Positions 7,842 through 15,683 of a stretch of DNA of 64,000 bases are shown one piece after another. The notes below the pieces were generated by a model that had not been told where the DNA came from, searched no databases, and saw only the letters and a program-made list of their open reading frames with translations. The stretch is taken from positions 62,001 to 126,000 of the forward strand of contig NZ_JAGPXE010000003.1 of the NCBI RefSeq assembly GCF_018070075.1, in the 5' to 3' direction. Position numbers and translations under genes: made by a program. The stretch's first letter is position 1. The number at the start of each line of letters is the position of its first letter. The stretch comes from Saccharopolyspora endophytica (GTDB lineage: Bacteria > Actinomycetota > Actinomycetes > Mycobacteriales > Pseudonocardiaceae).

Positions 7842-9308
7842 ATGCACCTGCACCGGAGTGCGCCCGACCCCGCCGCCTGCCCGGCCACCGTCACTCCCCG
7901 GCTGCGGGCGTCCTGGCGGCGCAGCGAGCGCTACGGGATCAGCGCGGAGGAGATGCGTCCGGTGTTCACCGGCTCGGTCGACACCGGATCGCTGCTCTAC
8001 GAGTGCGGCACCGCTGTGCTGCGCGGACTGCAGGCCACCCTCGCCAACGAACCGGTCAGCATGATGATCACCGACCCGGAGGGGCTGGTGCTCAGCCGCA
8101 TCTGCGAGGACGGCACGATCAACCGCTCGCTGGACCGCGTGCACCTGGCGCCGGGCTTCTACTTCGCCGAGGAGAACGCGGGCACCAACGGGCTCGGCCT
8201 GGCCCTGGCCGACCGCGCCCCGTCCCTGGTGCGGGCCGAGGAGCACTTCTGCGCGGGACTGCGCGGCTACACCTGCGCGGCGGCCCCCGTGCTGGACCCG
8301 GTCAGCGGTGGTGTCGCGGGCAGCGTCAACCTCACGACCTGGTCGGATTCGGCCTCCGAGCTGCTGCTGGCGCTCGCCCAGTCGGCCGCCGGCAACACCA
8401 CGGCGCTGATGCTGGCCAGGGGAGCCGGGCGCAGCGCGCACCCGATGCCGCGCGGCGAGGTCTTCCGCGTCTACGCCGACCGGATGCGCGCGCCGGAGGC
8501 CTCGGTGCTCACGCCCGGGTGGCGCAACGTCTTCGCCGAAGCGCGCTCGGCCTTCCGCAACGGCCGCGCGGTCGCCGTGGTCGGCGAAGCCGGAACGGGC
8601 AAGACCGCGCTGGCCTCGCTGGCTCGCCGGGAACTGCGCCGCGAGCGGGTGCTCAGCGTGCGACCGCCCGCGCCCGACGACGTCGAGGCGTGGCTGGAGC
8701 TGTGGACGCCGGAGCTCGGCAAGGACAGCACGTGCGTGATCATCTCCGGGGTCGACCGGTTGCCGGCCTGGGTGATCAGCGACCTCGCCGAACGGTTGGG
8801 GGAGGTGCGCGCCGTCGGCGGCATGCAGCCCTACGTGCTCACCGCCGAATCGGCCGAGGCCATGCCCGAGGAGCTGCGGCGGCTGGTCGACACCGTCGTC
8901 GAGGTGCCCGCGCTGCGGTTCCGGCCGGACGACATCCAGCCGCTGGCCAGGCACTTCGCACGTCAGCAGCGGCGGCGCGAGGTGGACTTCACGGCTTCGG
9001 CGGCCCGAACCCTCAACGCCTACGACTGGCCGGAGAACGTCCGCCAGCTGCGCCAGGTCGTCCGCGACGCCGCCGGTCGTGCCGACCTGATCGACCTCAA
9101 CCACCTGCCGCCGGAGGTCTTCACCGGCCCGGGAAGGCCGCTGACCAGGCTCGAAGCGGTGGAGCGCGACGAGATCATCCGCTGCCTCACCGAGCCGGGC
9201 ACCACCGTCGGCGAGGCGGCCCGCGAGCTCGGCGTCAGCCGGGCCACGATCTACCGGAAGATGGCCCAGTACCGCATCACCGTCCCCGGCCGAGCTCCCC
9301 GAGCCTGA
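7842..9308 (+). CDS. AcoR/MimR-like transcriptional activator (GAF, AAA, Fis HTH)
   Basis: This 488-residue regulator has a GAF-type sensor (about 55-190), an AAA domain with Walker A GEAGTGKT at 248-255, and a C-terminal Fis-type helix-turn-helix (about 441-480, 'TVGEAARELGVSRATIYRKM'). The sigma-54 contact motif GAFTGA is absent, as expected in actinobacteria, which lack sigma-54. Relatives activate acetoin, propane and acetone monooxygenase operons. It is divergent from the amidohydrolase-DUF59-ADH-ABM operon and should control it through the 7746-7762 palindrome. The ligand cannot be told from sequence. ATG 7842 has GGAGG upstream (about 7830). Confidence 0.9.
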   Translation: MHLHRSAPDPAACPATVTPRLRASWRRSERYGISAEEMRPVFTGSVDTGSLLYECGTAVLRGLQATLANEPVSMMITDPEGLVLSRICEDGTINRSLDRVHLAPGFYFAEENAGTNGLGLALADRAPSLVRAEEHFCAGLRGYTCAAAPVLDPVSGGVAGSVNLTTWSDSASELLLALAQSAAGNTTALMLARGAGRSAHPMPRGEVFRVYADRMRAPEASVLTPGWRNVFAEARSAFRNGRAVAVVGEAGTGKTALASLARRELRRERVLSVRPPAPDDVEAWLELWTPELGKDSTCVIISGVDRLPAWVISDLAERLGEVRAVGGMQPYVLTAESAEAMPEELRRLVDTVVEVPALRFRPDDIQPLARHFARQQRRREVDFTASAARTLNAYDWPENVRQLRQVVRDAAGRADLIDLNHLPPEVFTGPGRPLTRLEAVERDEIIRCLTEPGTTVGEAARELGVSRATIYRKMAQYRITVPGRAPRA

Positions 9309-9317
9309 CCCGAGGTA

Positions 9318-9386
9318 CCCGTGGAGTCCGGCGGCCGAAGTCCGGTCCGTCCGGTCATTTCAGACCACATCGCCGGACTCCACGGG
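9318..9386 (+). terminator. Long-stem inverted repeat after the AcoR-like gene
   Basis: A perfect 16-bp inverted repeat (9318-9333 with 9371-9386) encloses 37 bases, starting 9 bases past the regulator stop codon. The position suggests a terminator. The long loop is unusual, and a leader structure for the dehydrogenase gene at 9467 is also possible. Confidence 0.55.
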
Positions 9387-9466
9387 ACGAGCCACTGGAC
9401 AGCGGCCGTTCCGCCGAGCAGGCTCTGCGGCGGAGCCATCACGCCGTGGAAGGGGTTCGAGCAGCG

Positions 9467-10468
9467 ATGCCGCGCGCAGTCCGGATCGATTCTCCGCAGG
9501 AGCTGCGCGTCGTCGCAGCCGAACCCGAGCCGCCCGGCCACGGCGAAGCGCTCGTCGAAGTGGCCTGGTCCGGGATCTGCGGATCCGACCTGGAGGTCTA
9601 CCACGGCACCCGGCCCCCGGAGTTCGTCCGCTACCCCGTCGTCCCGGGCCACGAGTGGTCGGGGACCGTCGTGCGGGTGGGAGCCGGGGTCGACCCGGCG
9701 CTGGTCGGACGCAAGGTGGTGGGCGAGGGGTTCCGCAACTGCGGCCGGTGCACGGCCTGCCGCGAAGTGGACACGAGCCTGTGCTCGGCCGCCTACGACG
9801 AAACCGGCTTCACCCAGCCCGGCGCCTGGGCCGATCACCTGCGCATCCCCGCCCGGCTGCTGCACCCGCTTCCCGACGAAGCCGACCTGCGCGCCGCCGC
9901 GCTGCTGGAACCGGCCGCGTGCATGGCCTCGGCGGTGCTCAAGGCAGGCCTGCGGGTGGGAGAGAGCGTCGCGGTCATCGGCGGCGGAACCCTCGGCATG
10001 CTCGCCACCCAGCTCTTCGCCGCTGCCGGTGCCGGCAGCCTCGTGGTGGTCGATCCGCGAACCGACCGCGCCGATACCGCCAAGGCCTGCGGCGCAACGG
10101 ATTTCCGCACCCCCGACGAGGCCGGCGGCGGGTACGACGTGGTGCTCGAAGCCGCGGGCGCGTCCGGAACCGGGCGGCTCGCGGTGCGCTCCACCCGGCG
10201 CGGCGGGCGGACCGTGCTCACCGGCATCGCCCCGGAGGAGCACGAACCGCTCACCCCGGCGGAACTGGTCGGCGCCGCGGTCACCGTGCACACCGTGTTC
10301 GGGGCGTCCTCGCGCGCGTGGGCGCACGCCGTGCGCGCCTTCGCCACCGGCCGGCTCGACCCGGCCCCGTTGATCACGCACGAGTTCGCGTTGGAAGATG
10401 CCGGGAAGGCGCTGGACGCCCTCGCCGACCCGGCGGTGCCCACCGGGAAGGTCCTGCTGCACCCATGA
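9467..10468 (+). CDS. Zinc-binding medium-chain dehydrogenase (threonine/sorbitol dehydrogenase-like)
   Basis: This 333-residue MDR protein shows a catalytic zinc region (SGICGSDLEVYHG, GHEWSG), a structural zinc loop (C-G-R-C-T-A-C then C), and Rossmann motif GGGTLGMLA. It resembles L-threonine, sorbitol and galactonate dehydrogenases and should oxidise a sugar, polyol or hydroxy acid with NAD(P). The start at ATG 9467 follows GGAAGGGG. The next gene is an SMP-30 lactonase that begins at or just after this stop codon. Dehydrogenase plus lactonase is the classical first pair of an oxidative sugar pathway: sugar to lactone to acid. Confidence 0.85.
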   Translation: MPRAVRIDSPQELRVVAAEPEPPGHGEALVEVAWSGICGSDLEVYHGTRPPEFVRYPVVPGHEWSGTVVRVGAGVDPALVGRKVVGEGFRNCGRCTACREVDTSLCSAAYDETGFTQPGAWADHLRIPARLLHPLPDEADLRAAALLEPAACMASAVLKAGLRVGESVAVIGGGTLGMLATQLFAAAGAGSLVVVDPRTDRADTAKACGATDFRTPDEAGGGYDVVLEAAGASGTGRLAVRSTRRGGRTVLTGIAPEEHEPLTPAELVGAAVTVHTVFGASSRAWAHAVRAFATGRLDPAPLITHEFALEDAGKALDALADPAVPTGKVLLHP

Positions 10469-10488
10469 CTCGTCGCGGAGGTTCACCG

Positions 10489-11334
10489 ATGCCGGAGCAG
10501 ATCACCCCTCCGCTGGCCGGGCACGGCGAAGGACCGGTGTGGTTCGGCCGCTGGCCGGGCCTGCGCTGGGTGGACATGCTGGTCGGTGACGTGCTGACCC
10601 TCGACGCCGCCGGTGAGGTCCACCGCCGCCACGTCGGCTCGGTCGCAGCGGTGCTGCGGCCGAGGGAATCCGGCGGCGCGGTGCTGGCGCTGGAACGCGG
10701 GTTCGCCTTCGCCGACGACGCGTTGCAGGAGATCGAGCTGCTGCCGGAGCTGTGGAGCAGCACCGACGTCCGGATGAACGAGGGCGGCTGCGGTCCGGAC
10801 GGCGCGTTCTACTGCGGTTCCATGGCCTACGACGAAACACCCGGCGCCGGAACCCTCTACCGCCTCGACCCGCGGGGCCGCGTCGAACCCGTCGTGCCCG
10901 AGGTCAGCATCTCCAACGGTCTCATGTGGACGGAGGGCGGATCGCGGGCCTACTACGCCGACACCCCCACCCAGCGGGTCGACGTGTTCGACTTCGAGGG
11001 CGGAGAGCTGGTCAACAGGCGGCCGTTCGCCCACATCGACCCGGCCGACGGATCCCCGGACGGACTCACCGTCGACGCCGAAGGCGGCGTCTGGGTCGCC
11101 CTGTGGGGCGGCGGTGCGGTCCGCCACTACACGCCCGACGGAGCGCTGGCCGAGGTGATCGAGGTCCCCGCTCCGAAGGTCACCGCGTGCACCTTCGGCG
11201 GCGAGGACCTCGACCGCCTCTACATCACCACCTCGCAGGTCGACACCGACCTCGAACACCACCCCGGAGCCGGTGCGGTGTTCGCCACCGATCCCGGGGT
11301 ACGAGGCCTGCCGGCGCGCTCCTACGCGGGGTGA
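10489..11334 (+). CDS. SMP-30/gluconolactonase/LRE family lactonase
   Basis: This 281-residue six-bladed propeller has the family marks GEGPVW near the N-terminus (metal-binding Glu), ISNGLMW in the middle and PDGLTVDAEGGVWVA near residue 185. It should open a sugar lactone with a divalent cation. The start at ATG 10489 is preferred because GGAGG lies 7 bases upstream. An upstream ATG at 10465 overlaps the dehydrogenase stop as ATGA. It probably hydrolyses the lactone made by the dehydrogenase at 9467, as the two are translationally coupled. Confidence 0.88.
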   Translation: MPEQITPPLAGHGEGPVWFGRWPGLRWVDMLVGDVLTLDAAGEVHRRHVGSVAAVLRPRESGGAVLALERGFAFADDALQEIELLPELWSSTDVRMNEGGCGPDGAFYCGSMAYDETPGAGTLYRLDPRGRVEPVVPEVSISNGLMWTEGGSRAYYADTPTQRVDVFDFEGGELVNRRPFAHIDPADGSPDGLTVDAEGGVWVALWGGGAVRHYTPDGALAEVIEVPAPKVTACTFGGEDLDRLYITTSQVDTDLEHHPGAGAVFATDPGVRGLPARSYAG

Positions 11335-11347
11335 CGTTCCGCTCGCG

Positions 11348-12136
11348 TCAGGCGTTGGGGTCGAAGGGGATGCCCTCGGGCTTGGCGCTCTCCAGGTTGC
11401 CGTTGAAGGCGCCGTCGGAGATCGCCAGGCTCGCGCTGCCGTAGTCGGCCGAGGTGAGCTTGTCGCGAAGACCGGTGTCCGGCCAGTTGTCCCAGCTCAC
11501 CAGAGCCGGGTACTGCCAGGTGCCGTAGTGGTTCTCCGGCTGCTCGTCCGCACCGGCCGGCCGGAAGCAGTGCGTGCTCACGCCGTCCTTGTGGTAGACG
11601 ACCTTGGCGTGGGTGCCGTCCCACTGGACCTCGTTGGCCGGGAAGGTCGAGTAGTCCCCGTGCGCGGAGGTCGAGACGAACTTGGCCTCGTCGTTCTCCA
11701 CCCACACGATGACGTGTTCGAGGTCGTGGCGGTGCCCGCCGAGCCCGCTGCCGTCGACGGCCTGGTCCTTCTCGAAGTACAGGTCGTAGACGTAGGCGCA
11801 CCAACCGTTGTTGCACTTGGAACGCGAGTAGGAGTTGGTGTTGTCCAGGTCCGACTGGTCGTGGCAGCTGCCGTTGATCGCGCCGGTGGTGTCCAGGCCG
11901 GGAGCGATGGTGCCGTCCGACCCGATCGCCGGGGTCGGGTAGCAACCGTCGCCGTCGTAGTCGAAGGCCGGCTGCCACTTCGCGTCGGCTTCCGCAGCGC
12001 TGGTGGGCAGCGCGGCGGGCGGGTCGGCGGCGGCGATCGCCGGCGGGAGCGCGAGGAGCAGGACCGCGGCTCCCGCGACGCTGGCCGCGAACTTCCCGGC
12101 CCGGCCGGCGCGGGGCGTTCCGTCCACAGTGTTCAT
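11348..12136 (-). CDS. Secreted NPP1-like (necrosis-inducing, NLP) protein
   Basis: This 262-residue protein has a signal peptide (cleavage near residue 37, after A-I-A-A-A) and an NPP1/NLP domain. The NLP heptapeptide is present at 134-140 as GHRHDLE; the usual form is GHRHDWE, so the acidic and histidine metal ligands are kept but the Trp is replaced. Cysteine pairs (C65/C91, C108/C113) suggest disulfides. NLPs of plant-associated microbes bind plant sphingolipids and lyse dicot membranes; non-toxic versions exist. The start at ATG 12136 follows GAGGA; a longer frame to 12235 lacks a ribosome site. The upstream region is AT-rich, suggesting its own promoter. Confidence 0.88.
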   Translation of the reverse strand: MNTVDGTPRAGRAGKFAASVAGAAVLLLALPPAIAAADPPAALPTSAAEADAKWQPAFDYDGDGCYPTPAIGSDGTIAPGLDTTGAINGSCHDQSDLDNTNSYSRSKCNNGWCAYVYDLYFEKDQAVDGSGLGGHRHDLEHVIVWVENDEAKFVSTSAHGDYSTFPANEVQWDGTHAKVVYHKDGVSTHCFRPAGADEQPENHYGTWQYPALVSWDNWPDTGLRDKLTSADYGSASLAISDGAFNGNLESAKPEGIPFDPNA

Positions 12137-12354
12137 CAGGCGATCGTTCCTCTCGTTTCCGAATCCGAAAGTCGTTCGATCATAAATCGATTCCGGTCCG
12201 GAACAGGAGAAAAAGATCTGAACAGAATAGGACACGTCGGCGTCTCGCTCGCGGTTTTCCCAGTTTCACCGGAGAAGGTCGGCGAATTGCCGAAATTGTC
12301 CCCGGATTCCGGGAAGAGTGCGGGAAAAACCCGCTGAGCGAATTCGGGTGACCC

Positions 12355-12807
12355 CTACAGGAGTGTCGTGCCTCGCACAGCGTGAGTGCTGATGAGGTTC
12401 CGGTCCCGCGGGCTGATCGGGTGGGTGTCGTGAGCGTTCGTCCAGGTGTAGGCGTCGTGCTCGGTGAGTCGCACGTCCTGTCCGGCCACGGTCACCGACC
12501 ACGTGTGCTGCCGGACGTTGCGGCCGTGCCGGTTGACGAAGTCGTGCGCGGCGAGATGGCGGGTGAATCCGGTGACGGCGAGTCCGGTTTCCTCGTGGAC
12601 CTCGCGGCGCAGCGCGTCCAAGAGGTCGCAATCGTGCGGTTCGACCTTGCCACCGGGCATTTCCCACATCCCACCGCGGGATTCGTGGCGCGGACGGCGC
12701 AACATCAGCGCTTTGCCCGCGCGGATGATGAGCGCACGAACCACGTGCTGGCGGATGCCGTCCGCGGCGTCGCGGGCGATGAGTTCGGCGAGTTGTGCAC
12801 TGTTCAT
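12355..12807 (-). CDS. Nudix hydrolase
   Basis: This 150-residue Nudix protein has a Nudix box at about 53-76 ending R-E-V-H-E-E-T-G-L, so the catalytic REx2EE helix is intact. The loop before it reads GKVEPHD and is one residue longer than the usual G-x5-E-x7 spacing, with Asp in place of Glu. It should hydrolyse a nucleoside diphosphate linked to another group; the substrate is unknown. It stands alone, upstream of and in the same direction as the NPP1 gene but 219 bases away. Confidence 0.88.
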   Translation of the reverse strand: MNSAQLAELIARDAADGIRQHVVRALIIRAGKALMLRRPRHESRGGMWEMPGGKVEPHDCDLLDALRREVHEETGLAVTGFTRHLAAHDFVNRHGRNVRQHTWSVTVAGQDVRLTEHDAYTWTNAHDTHPISPRDRNLISTHAVRGTTLL

Positions 12808-12935
12808 GAGTCGCGGCCCCCTCGATCCGTGCGGCTCACCACCAGTTTGCCGTCACACCCCCGAAAACGCTCCCCGGCATCGGAAAATCGCCACGGGCGA
12901 TCGCGAGCCCCCCTCGGGTTCTGCGGCCGCCACGG

Positions 12936-13060
12936 CTAGCGGGAACCTCGCCGGGTCTTCCGCTCCCGAACCTCGTCGAGGCGACTGCGCAGGTACTCCG
13001 CCGCCCCCTCGCGATCACCGGACTCCAGCAGGTCGAGATGCTCCCGTGCCTGCTGCACCA
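12936..13060 (-). pseudogene. C-terminal remnant of a GntR/FCD transcriptional regulator
   Basis: The minus frame ending at the TAG at 12936-12938 encodes VQQAREHLDLLESGDREG and then AAEYLRSRLDEV. This is the last helix pair of the FCD ligand-binding domain; compare 'H-x-A-I-x-A-G-D-A-x-A-A' in the intact GntR protein at 16560. No start, DNA-binding domain or rest of the FCD domain is found upstream, where the frame runs into the inverted repeat at 13045-13085 and unrelated sequence. I read it as a deletion remnant. A chance open frame is possible but less likely given the resemblance. Confidence 0.5.
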
Positions 13061-13085
13061 GTGGCTGTCCGGTGCAGCAGGCACG
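13045..13085 (-). terminator. Strong hairpin downstream of the PDR-type reductase gene
   Basis: Perfect 15-bp arms (13045-13059 and 13071-13085) enclose an 11-base loop. The hairpin lies 112 bases past the stop of the leftward reductase gene and could end its transcript. One arm lies inside the regulator remnant. Confidence 0.6.
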
Positions 13086-13196
13086 AGGGTGATGCCGCGT
13101 GGTGGGTTCAGCAGACGCCGTCGACTGCGGCGCCGGATCCGGCCGCCGCTGTCAGCGCGGGGCGCTGCGGCTGGACGCCCACGCTGCCCTGCGTGG

Positions 13197-14075
13197 TCAC
13201 AGGTCCAGCGTGAGGCGATCGGTGCGGCTGCGGGACACGCACGGGTAGAGGCGGCCCTCGGCGGCTCCGATCTCGTCGCGGTGCTCGGGTTCTCCGTCGA
13301 GGTAGCGCAGCTCGCAGCTGCCGCAGACCCCCTCGCGGCATCCGGAGGAGACCGGGAAGCCTGCGAAGCGCAGCGCGTTGAGCAGCGATTCGTCGGCCTC
13401 CACCGGCACGGTCCTGCCCGAACGGGCGCAGACCGCCTCGAACGCGGTGTCCGGCGCGAAAGTCCTCGTGCGCGGCCGGAACCGCTCCACGTGCAGCCGA
13501 TCGGCGGGGAACGCGGCCTCCGCCGCGGCGAGCATAGGTTCCGGGCCGCAGCAGTACACCAGCGTCTCCGGGCCCAGGCCCGCTGCCAGCTCCGCCATGT
13601 CCGGTCGGCCGAACCGGACTCGGTCGCCGTGCTCGCGCCGCAGCTCGTCGGCGAACGGCATCGAACGACCGCAGTGGACCAGCGTCGCCGCGGCGGCCGA
13701 GGTCACGGCCGCGCGCATCATCGGCAGGATCGGTGTGATCCCGATGCCGCCGGCGATGAACAGGTACTCGGGTGCCGGGATCAGCGGGAAGGTGTTGCGA
13801 GGCCGGGAGATGTCGAGTTCTCGCCCCGGCCGGAGGTGGTCGTGGACGTACTCCGAGCCGCCCCGGCTCAACCGCTCCCGGCGCACCGCGATCCGGTAGT
13901 CCTCGGCTCCGGGGTCGCCGCACAGCGAGTACTGGCGGGTCAGCCAGTTCGGCAGCGTCACGTCGATGTGCGCACCCGGCCCCCACGCCGCCAGCGGTTC
14001 GCCTGCGCCGACCAGCGTCAGCGCCGCGACGCCGTCGGCGATGGAGGAGATGTCGTCGATGATGGCCTTCTGCAA
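13197..14075 (-). CDS. PDR/VanB-family oxidoreductase (flavin, NAD and [2Fe-2S] ferredoxin domains)
   Basis: This 292-residue phthalate-dioxygenase-reductase-type protein has an N-terminal FMN/FAD barrel (about 1-100, 'RQYSLCGDP'), an NAD domain ('GGIGITPILPM', 'VYCCGPEPML') and a C-terminal plant-type ferredoxin. The cluster cysteines are in SSGCREGVCGSCELR and YPCVS. It passes electrons from NAD(P)H to an oxygenase, for example a Rieske O-demethylase. No oxygenase lies next to it, so the partner must be elsewhere. The TTG start at 14075 has GAGAGG 9 bases upstream, 11 bases after the PPOX gene; it forms an operon with that gene. Confidence 0.88.
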   Translation of the reverse strand: MQKAIIDDISSIADGVAALTLVGAGEPLAAWGPGAHIDVTLPNWLTRQYSLCGDPGAEDYRIAVRRERLSRGGSEYVHDHLRPGRELDISRPRNTFPLIPAPEYLFIAGGIGITPILPMMRAAVTSAAAATLVHCGRSMPFADELRREHGDRVRFGRPDMAELAAGLGPETLVYCCGPEPMLAAAEAAFPADRLHVERFRPRTRTFAPDTAFEAVCARSGRTVPVEADESLLNALRFAGFPVSSGCREGVCGSCELRYLDGEPEHRDEIGAAEGRLYPCVSRSRTDRLTLDL

Positions 14076-14086
14076 CGCTGTGCCTC

Positions 14087-14710
14087 TCAGTAGAGCCGCT
14101 GGTAGCCGCGTTCGAGGATCGAGTTGAGCGCCTCGGGATCGACGTCGATGCCGAACTGGTCGGCGGCGATCTCGCCGGGGGACGGGATCTCCTCGGCCAG
14201 CGCCTGGCTCGCCGGGTCCCACAGGCGCGAGCGCAGCAGCGCGCGCCCGCAGTGCAGGAACGCCTCCTCGACCCGCACCACGATCGCCAGCGAGGGAGTG
14301 CGGCCCTCGGCCTGCATCCGCGCCAGCACCTCGGGATCGTCGGTCGCGTACCCGGACCCGTTGACCCGCGCGGTCTCCCGCAGGCCCGGGATGAAGAACA
14401 GCAGGCCGACACCGGGATGGGACGCGAGGTTGCGGAAGGAGTCGGCGATCTGGTTGCCCGGCCGGTCCGGGATCGCCAGCGTGACGTCGTCGAGCACCCG
14501 CACGAAGCCGGGGTGGTCGCCGCGCGGTGTGCAGTCCACGTTGCCCTCGGCGTCGGCGGTGGCCATCGACAGGAACGGGGAGTGCGCGATGAACCGGCGC
14601 AGGTGCTCGTCCAGCCGGGGGAGCTTCTTGACCTTCATCATGTCGTCCGGTTCGCCGAGCGACGCCCGGACCTCCTCGAACGGGACCTTCCTGGGTGCTG
14701 CGCGGGTCAT
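14087..14710 (-). CDS. Pyridoxamine 5'-phosphate oxidase-like flavoprotein (second copy)
   Basis: This 207-residue PPOX-fold protein parallels the one at 2724: 'HSPFLSMATADAEGNVDCTPRGD', 'IPDRPGNQIADSFRNL', 'LLFFIPGLRETARVNG' and C-terminal 'LHCGRALLRS' all have counterparts there. It probably binds FMN. The function is unknown, but pairing with an NADH-dependent iron-sulfur reductase suggests a redox step. It is divergent from an AraC regulator across 38 bases, so that regulator probably controls the two-gene operon. Its C-terminal tail is longer than in the first copy. Confidence 0.87.
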   Translation of the reverse strand: MTRAAPRKVPFEEVRASLGEPDDMMKVKKLPRLDEHLRRFIAHSPFLSMATADAEGNVDCTPRGDHPGFVRVLDDVTLAIPDRPGNQIADSFRNLASHPGVGLLFFIPGLRETARVNGSGYATDDPEVLARMQAEGRTPSLAIVVRVEEAFLHCGRALLRSRLWDPASQALAEEIPSPGEIAADQFGIDVDPEALNSILERGYQRLY

Positions 14711-14748
14711 GTCGCCTCCTGGATCGCTCTGGTGAGGCCGAGAGTAGG

Positions 14749-15516
14749 GTGGCCGATGTGCGGCAGGTGGCCATCCACGACCGTCATTCGGCCAACCCGA
14801 TGCTGGTGGTGATCGGGCAGCCGAAGGTCGACCCGGGTTCGGTCGGTGAGCACCGGCATCGGCGGAACATGCTGTGCTGGTCGGAATCGGGCACGATCGC
14901 CTTGCACGCGGCCGGCCGCGAATGGCTCGTGCCTCCGAACCAGGGCCTGTGGATCCCCGCGGGGATCCTGCACGCGGTCGAGGTCCGCCAACCCGGGGGC
15001 GTCCGCGTCGTGGTGTTCGTCGACGACCACGGTCCCGGCGAGTGGCGCGAGCCGACCGGCGTCGCGATCACCCCGCTGGTCGCCGAGCTGATCGTGCACC
15101 TCGACGAGAACCGGCAGCGCGGAACCCTCCGCCACCACGCCGAATCGCTCCTGCTGGGGGTCCTGGAACCCGTTCCCAACACGGTCTTCGACGTCCCGAT
15201 CCCCACCGACGACCGCATCCGCGGCATCGCCGACGCCCTCATCGCCAACCCCGCCGACCCGCGCGACCTCGACGAATGGGCCTTCGCGGTCAAGGCGGGA
15301 GTGCGCACGATCAGCCGCCTGTTCACCGCCGAGACCGGCATGACCTTCGCCCGCTGGCGCACCCGCGTCCGCATGCGCGCCGCCGTCGGCCACCTCGCGG
15401 CCGGCGCCTCCGTCGGTGCAGCCGCCCGCGCCGTCGGCTACCGCAAACCGGCGGCCTTCGCCGAGACCTTCCACCGCCTCACCGGCCAACACCCCGGCAT
15501 CTACCGCAGCGGCTGA
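14749..15516 (+). CDS. AraC family transcriptional regulator with cupin sensor domain
   Basis: This 255-residue regulator has an N-terminal cupin (EHRHRRNML, 'GLWIPAGILHAVE') and a C-terminal AraC double HTH ('DEWAFAVKAGVRTISRLFTAETGMTF', 'AARAVGYRKPAAFAETFHRLTG'). The GTG start at 14749 has GGTGAGG about 12 bases upstream; the frame extends further but would overlap the divergent PPOX start. It probably controls the PPOX-reductase operon, whose start is 38 bases away. Confidence 0.85.
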   Translation: MADVRQVAIHDRHSANPMLVVIGQPKVDPGSVGEHRHRRNMLCWSESGTIALHAAGREWLVPPNQGLWIPAGILHAVEVRQPGGVRVVVFVDDHGPGEWREPTGVAITPLVAELIVHLDENRQRGTLRHHAESLLLGVLEPVPNTVFDVPIPTDDRIRGIADALIANPADPRDLDEWAFAVKAGVRTISRLFTAETGMTFARWRTRVRMRAAVGHLAAGASVGAAARAVGYRKPAAFAETFHRLTGQHPGIYRSG

Positions 15517-15683
15517 GGCGCGATCGCCCCCAGCGGCGGCGTTCCGGAGACCGTCCTCATCGGGTGGCGGCCGGGATACCGCCGCATTCGGGGTCGTGCT
15601 GGTGACGAGGGTGCGTGAGGCGTGACGTAGGTCGTGGTGGGGCTGCGTAGGGTTCCGGGTGGTCGTCTTCGGGAGGAGAACGC

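Larger units (their letters stand above)
12808..13196. other. Gene-poor stretch holding a regulator remnant and a strong hairpin
   Basis: No intact gene is seen. On the minus strand it contains the C-terminal coding remnant of an FCD/GntR-type regulator (12936 to about 13060) and a perfect 15-bp inverted repeat (13045-13085), both listed separately. Confidence 0.6.

Noticed and set aside
7677..9104. A 475-codon minus-strand frame opposite the AcoR-like regulator
   Set aside because: The plus-strand protein has GAF, Walker A and Fis HTH motifs; the minus frame is low-complexity His/Gly/Arg-rich antisense.
7842..9308. Sigma-54-dependent activation
   Set aside because: The AAA domain lacks GAFTGA and actinobacteria lack sigma-54, so a classic enhancer-binding mechanism is not supported.
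12137..12235. N-terminal extension of the NPP1-like protein
   Set aside because: The extra 33 codons lack a ribosome site and would bury the signal peptide; ATG 12136 fits secretion.
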